A program made the translations under genes and the position numbers. From Seminavis robusta (Eukaryota; Bacillariophyta; Bacillariophyceae; Naviculales; Naviculaceae): a stretch of DNA of 31,728 nt. Position 1 is the first letter of the stretch. Every line of letters starts with the position of its first letter. The stretch is from assembly GCA_903772945.1 (NCBI GenBank), contig CAICTM010001325.1, positions 1 to 31,728 of the forward strand, read 5' to 3'. This document shows positions 18,477-29,949 of the stretch, piece after piece. Below the pieces are notes generated by a model. It made no database searches and was not told the DNA's origin. It worked only from the letters and a program-made list of their open reading frames with translations.

Positions 18477-21400
18477 ATGGCGAGTGGTGCTTTCAACAAC
18501 GTCCAAAGGATCTTGTGGTCCGTTTGTTTCTTGGTATTGACAACAACAACAACAACACTACTGTTACAAGCACAACAAGTCGTGGCGTACAATGAGGCAG
18601 CAGCTCGTGCGGGAAGGCCCAAGCTCCTCTCCGCCCTTTTAAAGAATCGGTTTCCTCGTCGTTTGCAACAGCAACAGAACAATACTACCAGTACTAGTAG
18701 TAATACTAGTAATAATACTAGCAGTGGCACCACCTTTACCACGGTTTGGACAGAAGACGGCTCCAACATGACCTTGTCGAAAGATCAGTGTGATGCCTAC
18801 TGTCCTTGTTCAGCATCAGACACTACTGATGTATCATCATCTGTATCCGTATCCACAGAACACCGCTTGAAACTGCGCTTTCTCAATTTTGAACCAGGCG
18901 GCGAATGGTTGGAACCGATTGCCCGGGCATTTGAAGCCCACCACAATGTCGAAATTGAATTGGTCTATATATCGATATCATGTCATCGGCCGAAGAAGTC
19001 GTCAATGAAGCCAAGAGTCGATTCGATTCGATTGGCATTCTACTGTATGATGGATTCTTTACATTTCCATCTCTCGTTGTTGGCAGGCGAAGCAAGTACT
19101 GGAACATGACGGATGGGCCGATTTGACCGATCATGTCTACAATGCGGGCAAAGCGTGTCGAAGAATGGGCCGATATATGCATTGTTGGGCTATCGCAAGT
19201 ATATTGCCCAATACAAAGACCGCATTCTGATGTTTCCACTTGATGGCGATTCCTTTTCGCTGTTTTATCGAAAAGATGTACTGGAGCATTTTGATTTGCA
19301 AGGACATGGGAGGAATACATTCATGTGGCCAATGTATGTGACTCATGGTCAACCAAGTCTTTGCCAACAAGACACTGTCGGGTTCTTGTTTGGGACGAGC
19401 ACCGTACTGTACTGTACCAGTGCCTATTCATGCCATTTTAAAACATGTTGGCCAGCATGACCCAAACACAGGGAGCATGGCAAGGATTCATGTTTGATAC
19501 GGATCAACACCATGACACCACTGTTGGGCAATGCCATGGAACAAGTCTTAGAGTGGCAAGAACAAACGGTGCTGTTTGGTGCAGCAGCACCAGAATTTGA
19601 ATCCTGTATTGAACTCAATTTGCACAAAATGAATGCCGGAGAATGTACCCTCACTATTAATTAATTGGGGCAACAGTTTTAAAGGATATCAAGATGATGG
19701 GGACTTTTTAAAAGGCCGATTGGGAGTGGCACGTACACCGGGGTCGACGCGTGTTTTGGATCGAGCCACGGGCGAACTGGTCGAGTGTACGCCCGAACGG
19801 TGTCCCTTTGCGACACGGCATGACTCGTCAATGCCCCGCCGTATTTGGAGGATTTTCCTGTGCCGTCAACAATTATACCAAAGATCGTGCCAAAGCAACA
19901 AGCCGCCACGGACTTTTTGTGCCTTTACATCGTCCACCCGTCAATCCATCCAAGGAATCATTCCATCAGCCGGCAGTGAGAACAATGGGCAAGATCCCTT
20001 TCGATTGTCGCGGCCGAAGATTTGTACGTGGCACAAAAGGATACGAACGCAATGTTACGATGGATTTTCTCCAAACCGTCCAGGAAAGTATCGAATCGGA
20101 TAATGTGGTGGTCGGTGACAAGTTCCCGGTAGCGACCGGGATTCTCTTTACTACGGATATTGAAGTCCACACGTACCTCCACAACTTTTGGACGACGAGT
20201 CAGGCAACAATATCCAACAACAACAACAACCAAACGCAGCAACAGTTCCAAGAAGCAACGGCAATGGCACGAAAAGAATTTGTAGCGGCGCTCACGGACA
20301 AGGTCGTCTCGGCCATTGACACGTACGACGCACTCCCGACAACCCGCGTACCGACATTGGAAGCGTATCAGCGACTACGAGGAGTCTACCACCCGGCACA
20401 CAATCTCAATCAGATTGGCACCAGTATTCAAGCCTACGGATATGGATTGATTGCTCAGTGTTATTTATCTCGTCGCCCTTTTGTTTGGGGTATGGTCCAT
20501 TCGACATCGAACCGACCGAATTGTCCGGGCATCCCAGCCACTCTTTCTCGTGTGCCGGAGCAATCATCTTTGGATCGGCCATCAATTGTCCCACTCGGGA
20601 TTGATGATGATGATGATTCCTGGAGTCAACAAGCCGCCAGTGTGGCATGCATGTCCGTGCCTTGGTTATTGGCCATTGGCTTTACCACGGCATTTGCCGC
20701 CTTGTACAGTAAGGTGCATCGTGTCAACATTGTATTCAAGAATGCCAACAAGTTTCGCCGTGTAGGTACGAGTCACAGAACGAGACGTTCTCATGCCATT
20801 TACGGTCCTCATTGTCTCCAATACCATTCTGCTGTTGATCTGGACGTTTGTGGACCCGCTCGAGTGGAAGCGCATCTCGACTGGAGAGCTCAGTTCCTAT
20901 GGCACGTGTGCCTCCAGTTCCGACGATGGAGTTGCCTCGGAGGTATTGGGAGGTCTCGTGGGCGGCTTGAATGGTATTGCCCTCATTTTGGCCAATGTCG
21001 AAGCATTCAAGAGCCGGCACGTCGATACAGAGTACAATGAGAGTTCGTCCATTGCCGTTGCCATGGGATTCATACTGCAGATTGTCTTGGTCGGAGTACC
21101 GACACTCTTCTTGGTGGATGAAAACCCCGCGGCATCGTACTTTGTTCGGTGTTCGATTGTCTTTGTCATTGCCATGTCATTGCTACTACTTGTCTTTGTC
21201 CCAAAAATCATTGCATGGCGCAAACAAGCCACGGGAGGACCAACGGCAAGGCCATCTGCAGGTCGCTCCACTCAAATGGAAAGCAACAACCACCGGAGAT
21301 CATCTTATTTTGGGCTGAAAATGAAAATCTATGAGCCACAGGTAAGAAAGAAACATGTCAAAAGAATGCCTTTGCTGTCAGCTTCTGACTGCATCTGACT

Positions 21401-21705
21401 GATTTCAATCGTTCTTGTTCAATCTCCTCGACCTGTGCTTTATATAGTCGATGCACATGGGTTCCTCCTCCGCGTCTTCTACTCAGGTGGCAGCTATCAT
21501 GGACAAAGTCGACAAGCTTGAGGCGTTGCTTCGGGAGGAAGGTGTAGACGTGGACACGCTATTCCAGAGATCCGGACTGAACGTGATCCAACAGAGCAGC
21601 GGTCACAATGGTAGTAGTGATGCTTTTGGCCTGTGCAAGGATGCGAATGGGTTGCAAAGCGGGGTAATAGCCGATGACGACGGCGGTTCAGACATGAACG
21701 CATAG
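18477..21705 (+). pseudogene. Class C GPCR (GABA-B-like 7TM) with solute-binding ectodomain, many frameshifts
   Basis: A signal peptide (ILWSVCFLVLTTTTTTLLL) starts the protein. A Gln/Asn/Ser linker follows, then an ectodomain like bacterial sugar-type substrate-binding proteins: LRFLNFEPGGEWLEPIARAF, PLDGDSFSLFYRKDVLEHF, ARTWEEYIHVAN and, near its end, GYERNVTMDFLQTVQESI. The 7TM part shows RIVRASQPLFLV, GAIIFGSAI, VPWLLAIGFTTAFAALYSKV and TVLIVSNTILLLIWTFVDPL, characteristic of class C receptors. An intron (21342-21447, GTAAGA...TATAG) precedes a C-terminal tail with a short coiled coil (21448-21705). Such receptors would sit in the plasma membrane and sense small molecules. The frame changes about a dozen times before 20780 through 1-4-nt indels, several at short tandem repeats (TATATAT near 18968, TAATTAAT near 19660, GTAGGTA near 20763). 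The last 180 codons before the intron are intact. A pseudogene is most likely; uncorrected sequence is the alternative. Confidence 0.8.
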
Positions 21706-21929
21706 TGTTTTAAAAAGTGAGGAGCAGCAGTGCCGAATCAATCAATCATGATTGATTAATCGACGACTGCGAAAGCAAATCAAAAGAACTCTATTGTATT
21801 AGTCTAGGCTAGTAAAAATAGCTAGACCCTACTGTACAGTAACCATGGATTGGATGATCCAAGGAGAAACTTCTGATGATCCGCTTATTGCTGTATCAAT
21901 ACGCGACCATTGACCATGCATTGAGGCGT

Positions 21930-22183
21930 GCGGACAAACAGTCAGTGACACCAAAGAAAAAGTGAGGGTGTTCTTTGATACAGTACAGTCGTACGCCGTT
22001 TTCAGATCAGACTGGAACTTTTTGTTTTGTCCACAACCATTATTGACAACCTATGGGGCATTATTGGGAAAGTAAGTATTCTCGAACTTGCTGGTACTTA
22101 GTATGGTGGTGGTCAGTGGTTATCAATCTCAATCACAAACAAGCTCACAAGCTCACAATAGTCTAATATCCGGCAGCCTTCCG
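21930..22183 (-). repeat. Right arm of the inverted repeat enclosing the GPCR pseudogene
   Basis: On the minus strand it repeats the ordered blocks of 17940-18243 with spacer changes. It could be the detached promoter of a second, oppositely oriented receptor copy, or one end of a rearranged segment. No receptor coding sequence follows it on the minus strand other than the antisense of the existing gene. Confidence 0.7.
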
Positions 22184-22669
22184 ATGGCGTTCAAAGGGAT
22201 AAAAGGGAGTTTGGCTGGCTGCCTTGCTTGTGTCAGGTCTAACTAATCAGCAAGTTGACTCGACTCAGAGGTCAGATCTATGATAGAGGGGCAATCACCT
22301 TCCTCTCCAGTTAGATGCCTTTCGGAAAACATGCAGTAGATATTACTTGTATGCATGAGTTTATGCATGTATCATGCGGACACGTATTATTGAATGTAGA
22401 TCAGCGAGGGAGGGAAGACCGTTAGGTGACGGTCCTGGTTACGTGCACCGTAATTGAATCCGTTTTCAACGCTACCGTACCATGCAGTCTTGGTACCGGT
22501 AACGGGAAAAGTTACTATGGGTTAGAGAGAGCGGTACCACCGGTAACGCTCCGTTCTGATGAATGATCAATCGACCGCTTCCCAACCTCACCACTTCTTG
22601 GCAGTGGATTCGATTCCATTTCATTCCATTCAGTGCGTTAACAATTATAAAAGCTCTCTAAAGGTGCCA
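22184..22669. other. Upstream region of secreted-family member 3
   Basis: It contains GGTACCGGTAACG-type palindromic pieces near 22490-22550 and GTACCATGCAGT, which also occurs near 13470. No gene is supported. Confidence 0.4.
22646..22653 (+). promoter_or_regulatory. Candidate TATA box of member 3
   Basis: TATAAAAG lies 17 nt upstream of the ATG at 22670, directly before the conserved CTCTCTAAAGGTGCC leader. The spacing is very tight, so the leader would be extremely short if this box is used; the match may be fortuitous. Confidence 0.3.
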
Positions 22670-23619
22670 ATGATGTTCTTTCACCGTGTCGCTAAAGGCT
22701 TTGCCATCATCGCCCCCTTCTTCCTCCTCCTGAGCAATACAGTGTCAGCCCAAGAATGTGACTCGGTCGCCGATTGCCCCACAAACTGGGATTGCGCCAG
22801 AACTGGTCTTTTGCGCAAAAAGCGCTGCTTCCCTATCAGCTGTGTCACAGGTGCCGCGAATGCTATGGAAGAAAGTGGCTTTAATGCTCAAGTCTATCTC
22901 GACGACATCAAAACAATGACTGGATTGACAAGAAACCGAGACTTTCTGGCACTTCGCGGTGGCGATGATGACAGTGATGCAAGCAATCTTCTTGCAGAAG
23001 CCTTTGCAACCTACCCGGTTCCACATTTGGATGTATTCCAGGCCAACTATTCCGCCTGTGCCTCTCCAACTACCGGTGAGCGACACCTCCAATTCAATGA
23101 TGGTGAAGTTTGGCCTGGCCTGCAAGTGAGTGTTGCTGCCCTCTTCTCGTACTTTTATAAACAAACTTGGTGGTCAGGTGAATTCGTTGGTAGACAAGTT
23201 TCTGCCACTTATGCTGCGAACTGTATTGGTGCCCTTGTGGGTGCAGATGTTGGTGTGGATTTGCTACTTCAAGTCTACAGTGGTGGCACCAACGCAGCCA
23301 TTGGTGGCATTCTCAGTCGGGAGACCATTTCAAGTTCCGGTACCATTGCCTGTGTCCCTGTAACTACCATCGCCATTTTTGGGATCCAGGTTTGTTGGAA
23401 TCCAGACCAAACTCAGGGTGATTTGGTTGTTACTGAGGTGAGACTTCTTCTTGCTACTCCAACTGCTCTGGTGCTAGCTAGCTAGTCCTCTTAGGTCTTC
23501 TTACTTTCCTGTTGCTGCATTCAACTCTAATCACTCAACAGATTACTTTTGGACCCAGTCTTGGGGTTGCACTTGGAGGTTACTCTTCGTGCTTTGCGAC
23601 CCAAACAGTGACATTTTGA
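22670..23619 (+). CDS. Secreted Cys-rich protein of unknown family, intact member 3 (281 aa)
   Basis: Exon 1 (22670-23437) and exon 2 (23542-23619) are joined over a 104-nt intron (GTGAGA...CAACAG). The signal peptide MMFFHRVAKGFAIIAPFFLL ends near VSA/QEC. A compact Cys module follows (CDSVADCPTNWDCARTG, KKRCFPISC), then an acidic GGDDDSDAS patch and ANYSAC. The C-terminal half alternates small, polar and hydrophobic residues (GADVGVDLLLQVYSG, TTIAIFGIQVCW, ITFGPSLGVALGGYSSC), which suggests beta strands. The mature chain has ten cysteines, an even number suited to disulfides. No transmembrane helix apart from the leader and no known catalytic motif are seen. Intron position, leader and 3' UTR are shared with member 2. 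The start is chosen at the double Met before the hydrophobic stretch. Function unknown. Confidence 0.8.
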
Positions 23620-24690
23620 TGGAGGAGCAGCAACCATCTTGCAGAGAGGGTGGGTGAAATTGAGCCAGATTGTTTTTAAAAGTGTTTGTGTTGATCCAGG
23701 AGAATGGGGATGATGAAGGAACGAAGGAATTACTGGTACCAGTCTGCCACAATCCGATTTGAAACACAGCATGTTGTGAAAATCGGATTTGGATCTGATT
23801 TGTAAAAAAGCTATGAAATCCGGTAAAATTGGAAAAGCGTTCAAAGTGACATGGAACTAAACGGCAAACATTCGTAATAGTTGTACGTCGTACATGTATC
23901 CAGTACCAGGTACTCCTTGTTCCTCCTTCTTTTCTGAGACCGCCAATAAGGACGGGAGTGGAGGAATTCACAAAAGACAGACAGGGCTGAGTGGCATACA
24001 TTGAAGTTTTCGGAATACTTGGAAGTGCTGGCTTGAACGGGTACCGCCACACGAAGGAAGGCGACGACTGGTACCGTATTTGCCCATTTGGTTGCTCGTA
24101 CCAGTGGGCTAAACAATCCAGGGACAGGTCACCACTCCTCCAGCTAGAATCTCCACATCTCCACCATAAAGATCTTTCATTTTAAAAACGTAATATTCCA
24201 AAAGCTTCAATTTGGCAATCCAAATCAAAGAAACCGACAATAAATTGAGGATTCAACTCCCGTTGTTTGGAGGGCCGGCTGCAATCGATGCATGTGCTAC
24301 TGGCATTGGGACGATCGCAGTGGCGCTCTCAACCTTCACCGCTAGCTAAGTAGTCGTTGTCCTCGCATCCATTCCCTTTCCCCAACAGGCCTTCGGCCGT
24401 CGGATCCTTCCTTGTCGTCCTTTCCTTCTTCCGTTGGCTGCATTCCCGCATTCAGCCCCTGCACTGCAGCGCTTGACATCGCTCCCCAGTCCATTCCCAC
24501 ACATAGTATACTGGCTCGCTACAAGCAACCACGTAATAGGTACGATAGTAACAATATCCGTTCATTTATGCATACTACTCCCTGGTCGAATGCATGCATG
24601 GATCCTCTGCATGATTGATCCCAACCTCTCCTCGAAGCACAGCAAAACAATGCGCAACCCAGCTCCATTGTTGCAAATCTTTCTTCTTCA

Positions 24691-24702
24691 CCCCCCCCCC
24701 CC
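24691..24702. repeat. Homopolymer C12
   Basis: An uninterrupted run of twelve C follows TTCTTCTTCA. Confidence 0.95.
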
Positions 24703-24857
24703 GTGCACGCACAAGCAAAGTGACGATTCTAGCTAGAGACGGCATGCGCCGGAACGAATCGAATTGACGTTTTCAATTCACAAAATTGTGCCCGAGCGTC
24801 CGAGTTGTAGCCCAAGAGAGGCAAGCAAATCAATCGGCACCAACCATGCATGTGGCA

Positions 24858-24880
24858 TTTTTTTTTTTTTTTTTTTTTTT
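24858..24880. repeat. Homopolymer T23
   Basis: Twenty-three uninterrupted T on the plus strand equal an A tract on the minus strand. No poly(A) signal or coding sequence precedes it on the minus strand, so a retroposed mRNA tail is not supported. Confidence 0.95.
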
Positions 24881-25587
24881 GCCTCCGTCTTTGAACGGTG
24901 GTGGTGCAGGCCATTAGTGCCGCTGATTGACTGCCATGGTCGCCATTTGCGCCTGGCTCCTCCTCCTCCAAGAGTGTAAACTGGCTACTTTTTGTCAATC
25001 CGGTGGCAATTTCAGTCTTCATTCCCTCGTACTGTGTGTTGGCTCGCATCTTTTTCCACCCCTCATTCTTTCATGGGTTTGCACCTAGAGTAAAGGTGGT
25101 TTACAGTTCGACTGTATACCACTCCGGGTGTCCGCTGACTCAGTTGACATGGGGCTTTCGGCATCGTGTCTGCGACACGCTGTTCGTCAGCACATGGGCT
25201 CTTCTCAGTTGAATGTTGGGTTCCAACGGTTTTGGATTGGTGCACTGGTGCACTGGATATCACCGTTGTTCCCCAAGGCTAGCACTATCGTTTCGACACT
25301 ACATACTCTAGGTGTATTTGGTCGTACCTAAATAGTCCTAGTGAACTGCCCATGCCAACCAGATTGCGGACAGCTGAGGCGGTGCCTGGGAGTCGAGGAA
25401 GACTCCCAATTGTCACATGTTATTTTCTTACACACTGACAACTACGCTGGCTATCTAGCCATGCGGCAAAATATCTAGCCGGGACTCTAGCCAAATGCTT
25501 TGAAAACCAAAAGAAATTCGCATTCCATGCCAAGAACTGAATATGTACCATACACCATACTTAATTTAAGCCAGCGGAGCTGTGTAA

Positions 25588-26000
25588 CCTCGGCAGAAAG
25601 GTTTCAGTGTAGAAGCAGATACCCCTATTAGCTAGCTAGCTAGAAGCAGATACCTGTAGTGCTTAGCTAGTGCTTAACTTGCACTTAGCTAGCTAGAAGC
25701 AGATCCCCTAGCTAGAAGCAGATTCCCATAGCAAGCTAGAAGCAGATACCGTATACCCAAGCTAGCTAGAATACTAGTTATATAGCTTTTGCTAGCTTTA
25801 GAGTTTTTCCTGGTAGAAGCAGACCCCCCTACTAGGATGCATGTAAATAGCTTTAGCTGGTTTAAAAGCACCATCCTAGGCTACTTATTTAGTTTTGCTG
25901 ACTTATTTGTATTCTAACCCTACCCTTATACCTGCAGGGACCACCGTAGCAGGGAAGACAATTAAAGGGGTTGAGGGCTCTGGCAGCAAGACTGCCGAGG
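25588..26000 (-). mobile_element. MITE, copy 2, inverted relative to copy 1, in the LRR gene's 3' end
   Basis: It has the same CCTCGGCAG and CTGCCGAGG termini, with TAA at both edges (25585-25587, 26001-26003). The body matches 16022-16429 with few changes, including the ATCTGCTTCTAGCTAG repeats. On the right it abuts the last codons of the LRR gene, whose frame reads 37 residues into the MITE before a stop at 25889. Confidence 0.75.
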
Positions 26001-26003
26001 TAA

Positions 26004-28260
26004 TTATTCAATGAGGAGCTTGGATTTGAGCATGGACAGTCGCAACCACACAGCTGGTCGGTGTATTCAAAGCGGAGAATACAATTCCTGAACCCCGAAA
26101 ACACGAGGAATTCTGCATGAAACAGAAATCATCTGCCAGCGTGCCGAATAGGCCATCATTTCCATTCAGGTCCAAATGGGCCAGTTCGGATGACAAACTC
26201 AATTCGGATGGAATGGTTCCTGTCAGCAGTGCAAATTGCTTACATTCAGTACTTGAAGGATTGTCATCGCACCATATTCAGAGGGGATGTTGCCAGAGAA
26301 TCGGTTGCCTCCCAGGTCCAGCCATCTGAGGCTTGCCTCTGATTGATAACTAATAGGAAGACTGCCAGAAAAGTCATTGTATTCGAGGTCAATCCTCACA
26401 AGAGCAGTCAGTTCCTGCAGTTCCTTTGGGAACGGCCCGAATAGCTGGTTCCTCGTAAGCTCGATATCTTGCAGCACGGACAACAGACCAATCCCGCTCG
26501 GTAGCGAACCAGTCAGCGAAACATTTTTCAAGGCAAGCCAATCCATGTTTGTAGCCATTCCAATTTCGCTTGGGAGGGAACCTGTCATCATTGTATTGCC
26601 CAAAGGCAACCAAGTGAGCTGTGTTAACAACCCAACCTCACTTGGAAATGTGCCAGGTAGAAGACTCCCCTGCTCATGGTTATTGCCCACACCCAAAGAT
26701 TTCAGGGAAGTCATCAACCAAAGCTCACTGGGAAAAGTGCCTGAAAGATATGGCATTGTAAGGTCCATTGACCTCATGCTGGTCAACAGCCCTAGCTCAC
26801 TGGGAATTGGGCCTGTGAAAAGGTTTGCTAACGTATAAACCCAACAGATCTGTCATCAAACCAAGTTCTGTAGGTAGAGCACCGGTCAAATTTGGCCCCA
26901 TCCTGATGGACACAATATTTGTCGTGCTGTAAAACTCAGATAGGAAAAGATCAGCAAACCTCACCTAGGCTCCCAAGAATTGCAGCGTTAAATGTGTCAA
27001 GGATGTCAAAAGGGAAATCTCCGGTGGAACAGCAGGAAAGAAACCCTGTAGCTCAAGATTTCCCAAATTGAGAGATGTGAGTTTTCCGTGGTTGATACAT
27101 GGCAGATTTTTGAATACAGGGTCAAATTCGTAAAATCTTCCATCTGAGAAGAACCCAAATCCACGGGAAAACCAAAGGCACTCCTCTTCTGTATCATCCA
27201 TCCACCTCTCCCGAATGGGCTGCCACCAGTTTTCTCCCTCAAAGGAGTAGAAGAATGTGGCCATGGCAAACAACTGCATCTTCCTCCATTCGGGCAGAAA
27301 CGTAATGTTTTGATGATTGGCTACCCAGTTCCATGCTTTCCACTGAGGGGTGTCACTGTTACTGTTAAAGATGCCGGCCAAAGTATGGTTGGGTAGATTA
27401 TCCAAAAGCACCACCAGAACCCCTGTGGGGGCAGAGGATGGAACTCCAGAAGGTTCCATAGAAAGGTAGACTGTATGTGTAGGTGTGTCAGCAGCACCAC
27501 TGAATAAATCCTTCTTGCTTGTTCCAGCAACAGTGCCAACAATTGCAGCAGCAGCAAGAACAATCAAAAATAGAATGAAGATGAAGGTCTGTTGCTGTTT
27601 CTTCCACTCTTTCTCTCTCTGTAGAGCAGCTTCCAAATCAACTGGGTTGGCATGCATTAAATTGGCAGCAGCCTCTGAGTCCTCTATTACTGGGTTGGCC
27701 ACAGCCAACTGATCGTTGCTGACAGCTTGCCTTGTTGCAGCACATGTGGTGATCTGGTCAATGTTTGGGATTGGATCATGATTGTTGTTGGTGGCACCTA
27801 CCAGGCAAAAATCAAGATTGGTGGCTCGCTGTTGGGAATTCCCCATAAAGGCTCCAGGACGAGTATCCGGTCGGTGGTTTGCTCCTCGATGTACTAACCT
27901 TGTTTGCTCTATTCCTCCTACAGCAACATCCAAAATTGAGTGATCCTGTATCCCACCATTATTAGTAGTAGTTGGATTGATCCGGGTGTCTCTTGTTGTG
28001 TTGTTTTCAGCATTAGTTTCGGTTGCTCCCGTGCTGCACTCGAGATTATTGGTGTCCACACCAATGAGGTTTTGAGAGGATGCTTGATTCTCTTCCTCCA
28101 GAGCGTTTTCAGGGTTCTGGCTTCCAGGTGTTTCTTCCTCTTGGACCTCTTCGGATGGCGGCTTGGCATCAGTTGTTCCTTCCTCCTTGGATGCAGATGT
28201 CTCTGTTTGGCGTTGGGACTCATCGCCATCACTGTCATGTTCACTGGAATCCTTATTCAT
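26004..28260 (-). pseudogene. Single-pass LRR membrane protein with acidic cytosolic tail, disrupted
   Basis: On the minus strand the protein starts at 28260. It has an acidic, Gln/Asn/Thr-rich region (residues 1-220), a transmembrane helix at about 225-246 (TFIFILFLIVLAAAAIVGTV), a Ser/Pro stalk (EPSGVPSSAPTG), and a Trp-rich cap before the repeats (NWWQPIRERWMDD). About eight plant-type LRRs of the LTGxLPSELG kind follow (NLTGALPTELGLMT, FSGNIPSEYGAMT). It ends in the LCGCDCPC Cys motif typical of diatom LRR receptors-like proteins. Lesions: an in-frame TAG at 26967-26965, and frameshifts near 26825, near 26225 (an extra two bases in CTGCTG) and near 26085. A GTGAGG follows the TAG, but removing a 47-nt intron would not remove the stop. 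Such proteins are probably surface recognition proteins; no kinase domain is present. Confidence 0.8.
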
Positions 28261-28814
28261 GGCGACAGCTACCGGTATCTAGCTAACTAAAGAATGGTTG
28301 CACTGGATTACCACCAGCAACGGGCAAGTTTTGGAAGCGTTCAAAGATATGCATGCAATGTGCAATGAAGTCTCGTGTCGGGTTGTACGCACACCGTTGC
28401 AGGCTTGAAGCAGTCAAAGTCATCAAAGCTACATGTCAGCTACATGCGTCCTTTGGCGCACTAGGATCGGTGGATTTTCCAGGACTGATTGAGTCACCAT
28501 CAATGCGGCACATCGAACCATATGCATGTACTAGTATCTTCTTGGGTGCACCTTCAAATTCCGGCTGCTCTCCTCTCTGCTGGAGTTTTCCCGCTGAAAG
28601 ATGCAGCAGTGGTGGGAAGACTTTCTCTGAGGCTGTAAAAGTATCTAAATCTGTTAAAAGTGACAAAAGACGGTAAAACACTCGGTAAAACAGCAAAGTA
28701 TAATCGGGAAACGGGCAAATAAAGGCAGTTGGAGGCGTTGGAGGTCAAAGGCGGTCGAAGATGGTTGAAATGGTTAACCATGCAAACATGCTAATGCACT
28801 ACGCTAAAGGCTAG
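28261..28814. other. Upstream region of the LRR gene
   Basis: No gene, RNA or mobile-element feature is supported. Several GGTAAAACA-like and GGAGGCGTTGGAGG-type short repeats lie near 28670-28760. Confidence 0.4.
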
Positions 28815-29219
28815 TGTAAAGATCTTTCGAGTGTTTTGAGTTTGAGAGAATGAAAGTTATGAGAGAGATTAGAAAGCTACGAAAACTAATCCATGAGAGA
28901 GATCGTTGTGAAGCTCATTGAAGTTGGTCTCCCGTGGGAGGCCTCGAAGTGTGATATCGTAGGTTATGGCAATAACTCTACGTACTCCACGGTCCATTTC
29001 CGGAACACGTGGAAACTTCAGCTAGGAGCTGTCTAGTAGCGTGGAAGCTTTCCACGCCGGCTAAATATCTAGAGCGATGTTTCATCATCAACCTAGTATG
29101 ACTAGAGCGGTCATTGAGAACCCTGTCTCAATGACTGTTCGCGAAGGACTACGTCATGAGTCGAACTCAAACCCTATCTAGGATCGAGTCGCGAATAAGG
29201 CTAAGAGCCGTGTATTGCA
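28815..29219 (-). repeat. Candidate 3' LTR of the gypsy element
   Basis: Read on the minus strand, the polypurine tract AGGGGGCGAA (29229-29220) is followed by TGCAATACACGG, a TG start. A TTTACA end falls at 28815, giving a 405-bp TG...CA unit. The second LTR lies outside the window, so the right partner and the duplication cannot be checked. Confidence 0.4.
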
Positions 29220-29949
29220 TTCGCCCCCTGACAAGGGTCACAGAAGGCGCGACAGCAGTCGGACAAGGAGAACATATGAATTAAGTGCGGGGCACTCTCA
29301 ACGGAGATTGGAATGTAGACATGTGCGTCGCACGAATGGCAATCCTACAGGGGATCAGGGCTTGTATCGGTGTAAATACCGAATGTATCCAAGTCCTGGT
29401 AGACTGTGCCGCTGTTGGCGTAAGCCATTGTGACGCCGTACGTGTGCCTTTGTTAATGACTCGGTCTTCTGATTGTAAGGATCGTTTTGGCTGACCGTAC
29501 TTGCGGTGTGTGATACTGTTGAACTCACTAATATTGTTGACATGTTATTTGATGAGGGACACGCGTCGTGTTTCCCTTACTCATTGTTTTTTGGAAGAGT
29601 CGTTGCGACGTTCTTTGATGTGTTTCAGTTTAATTCGAAAGGAATTTGTGAATCGCGTCACGATTGAAAACGGAGCTAGTGAATGAACTTGCGACTAAGT
29701 CCATGATGCATCCCGTAGAGTCTTCTTGACTTCTGCGCGGAACTCACTTCTCCATATCCATGATAACCTCAGTAGGCCAGTGGATACTGGGTGAAGCCAC
29801 GTCTGTTCAGAACGATGGCTACTTCGGTCTGCTGCAATTGGAGCGAGATCCTCGGCAATCTCGAACATGGTTCGGTTAAGGGATCAATCATTTTCAAGCA
29901 AAGAAATGGACAGGGTTCCTTTTCTTGGGATCCTCAGACGTCTATGATG

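Larger units (their letters stand above)
23620..25587. other. About 2 kb without a supported gene
   Basis: The first 80 bases or so are the 3' UTR of member 3 and resemble the 3' flank of member 2 (both carry CCATCTTGCAGAGA and TTTGTGTTGAT). Beyond that I see scattered short frames, a C12 run, a T23 run and the MITE-linked flank (25563-25587), but no gene. Confidence 0.45.

Noticed and set aside
23543..24052. Minus-strand 169-residue frame
   Set aside because: It runs antisense through the last exon and 3' UTR of secreted-family member 3 and shows no family resemblance.
24858..25330. Processed retropseudogene with the T23 run as its A tail
   Set aside because: There is no poly(A) signal, no coding homology upstream on the minus strand and no visible target duplication.
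26920..26967. Intron in the LRR gene (GTGAGG...TTTTACAG)
   Set aside because: The TAG stop lies before the donor, so splicing would not remove it, and the 47-nt span itself reads as plausible in-frame sequence. A premature stop is the simpler reading.
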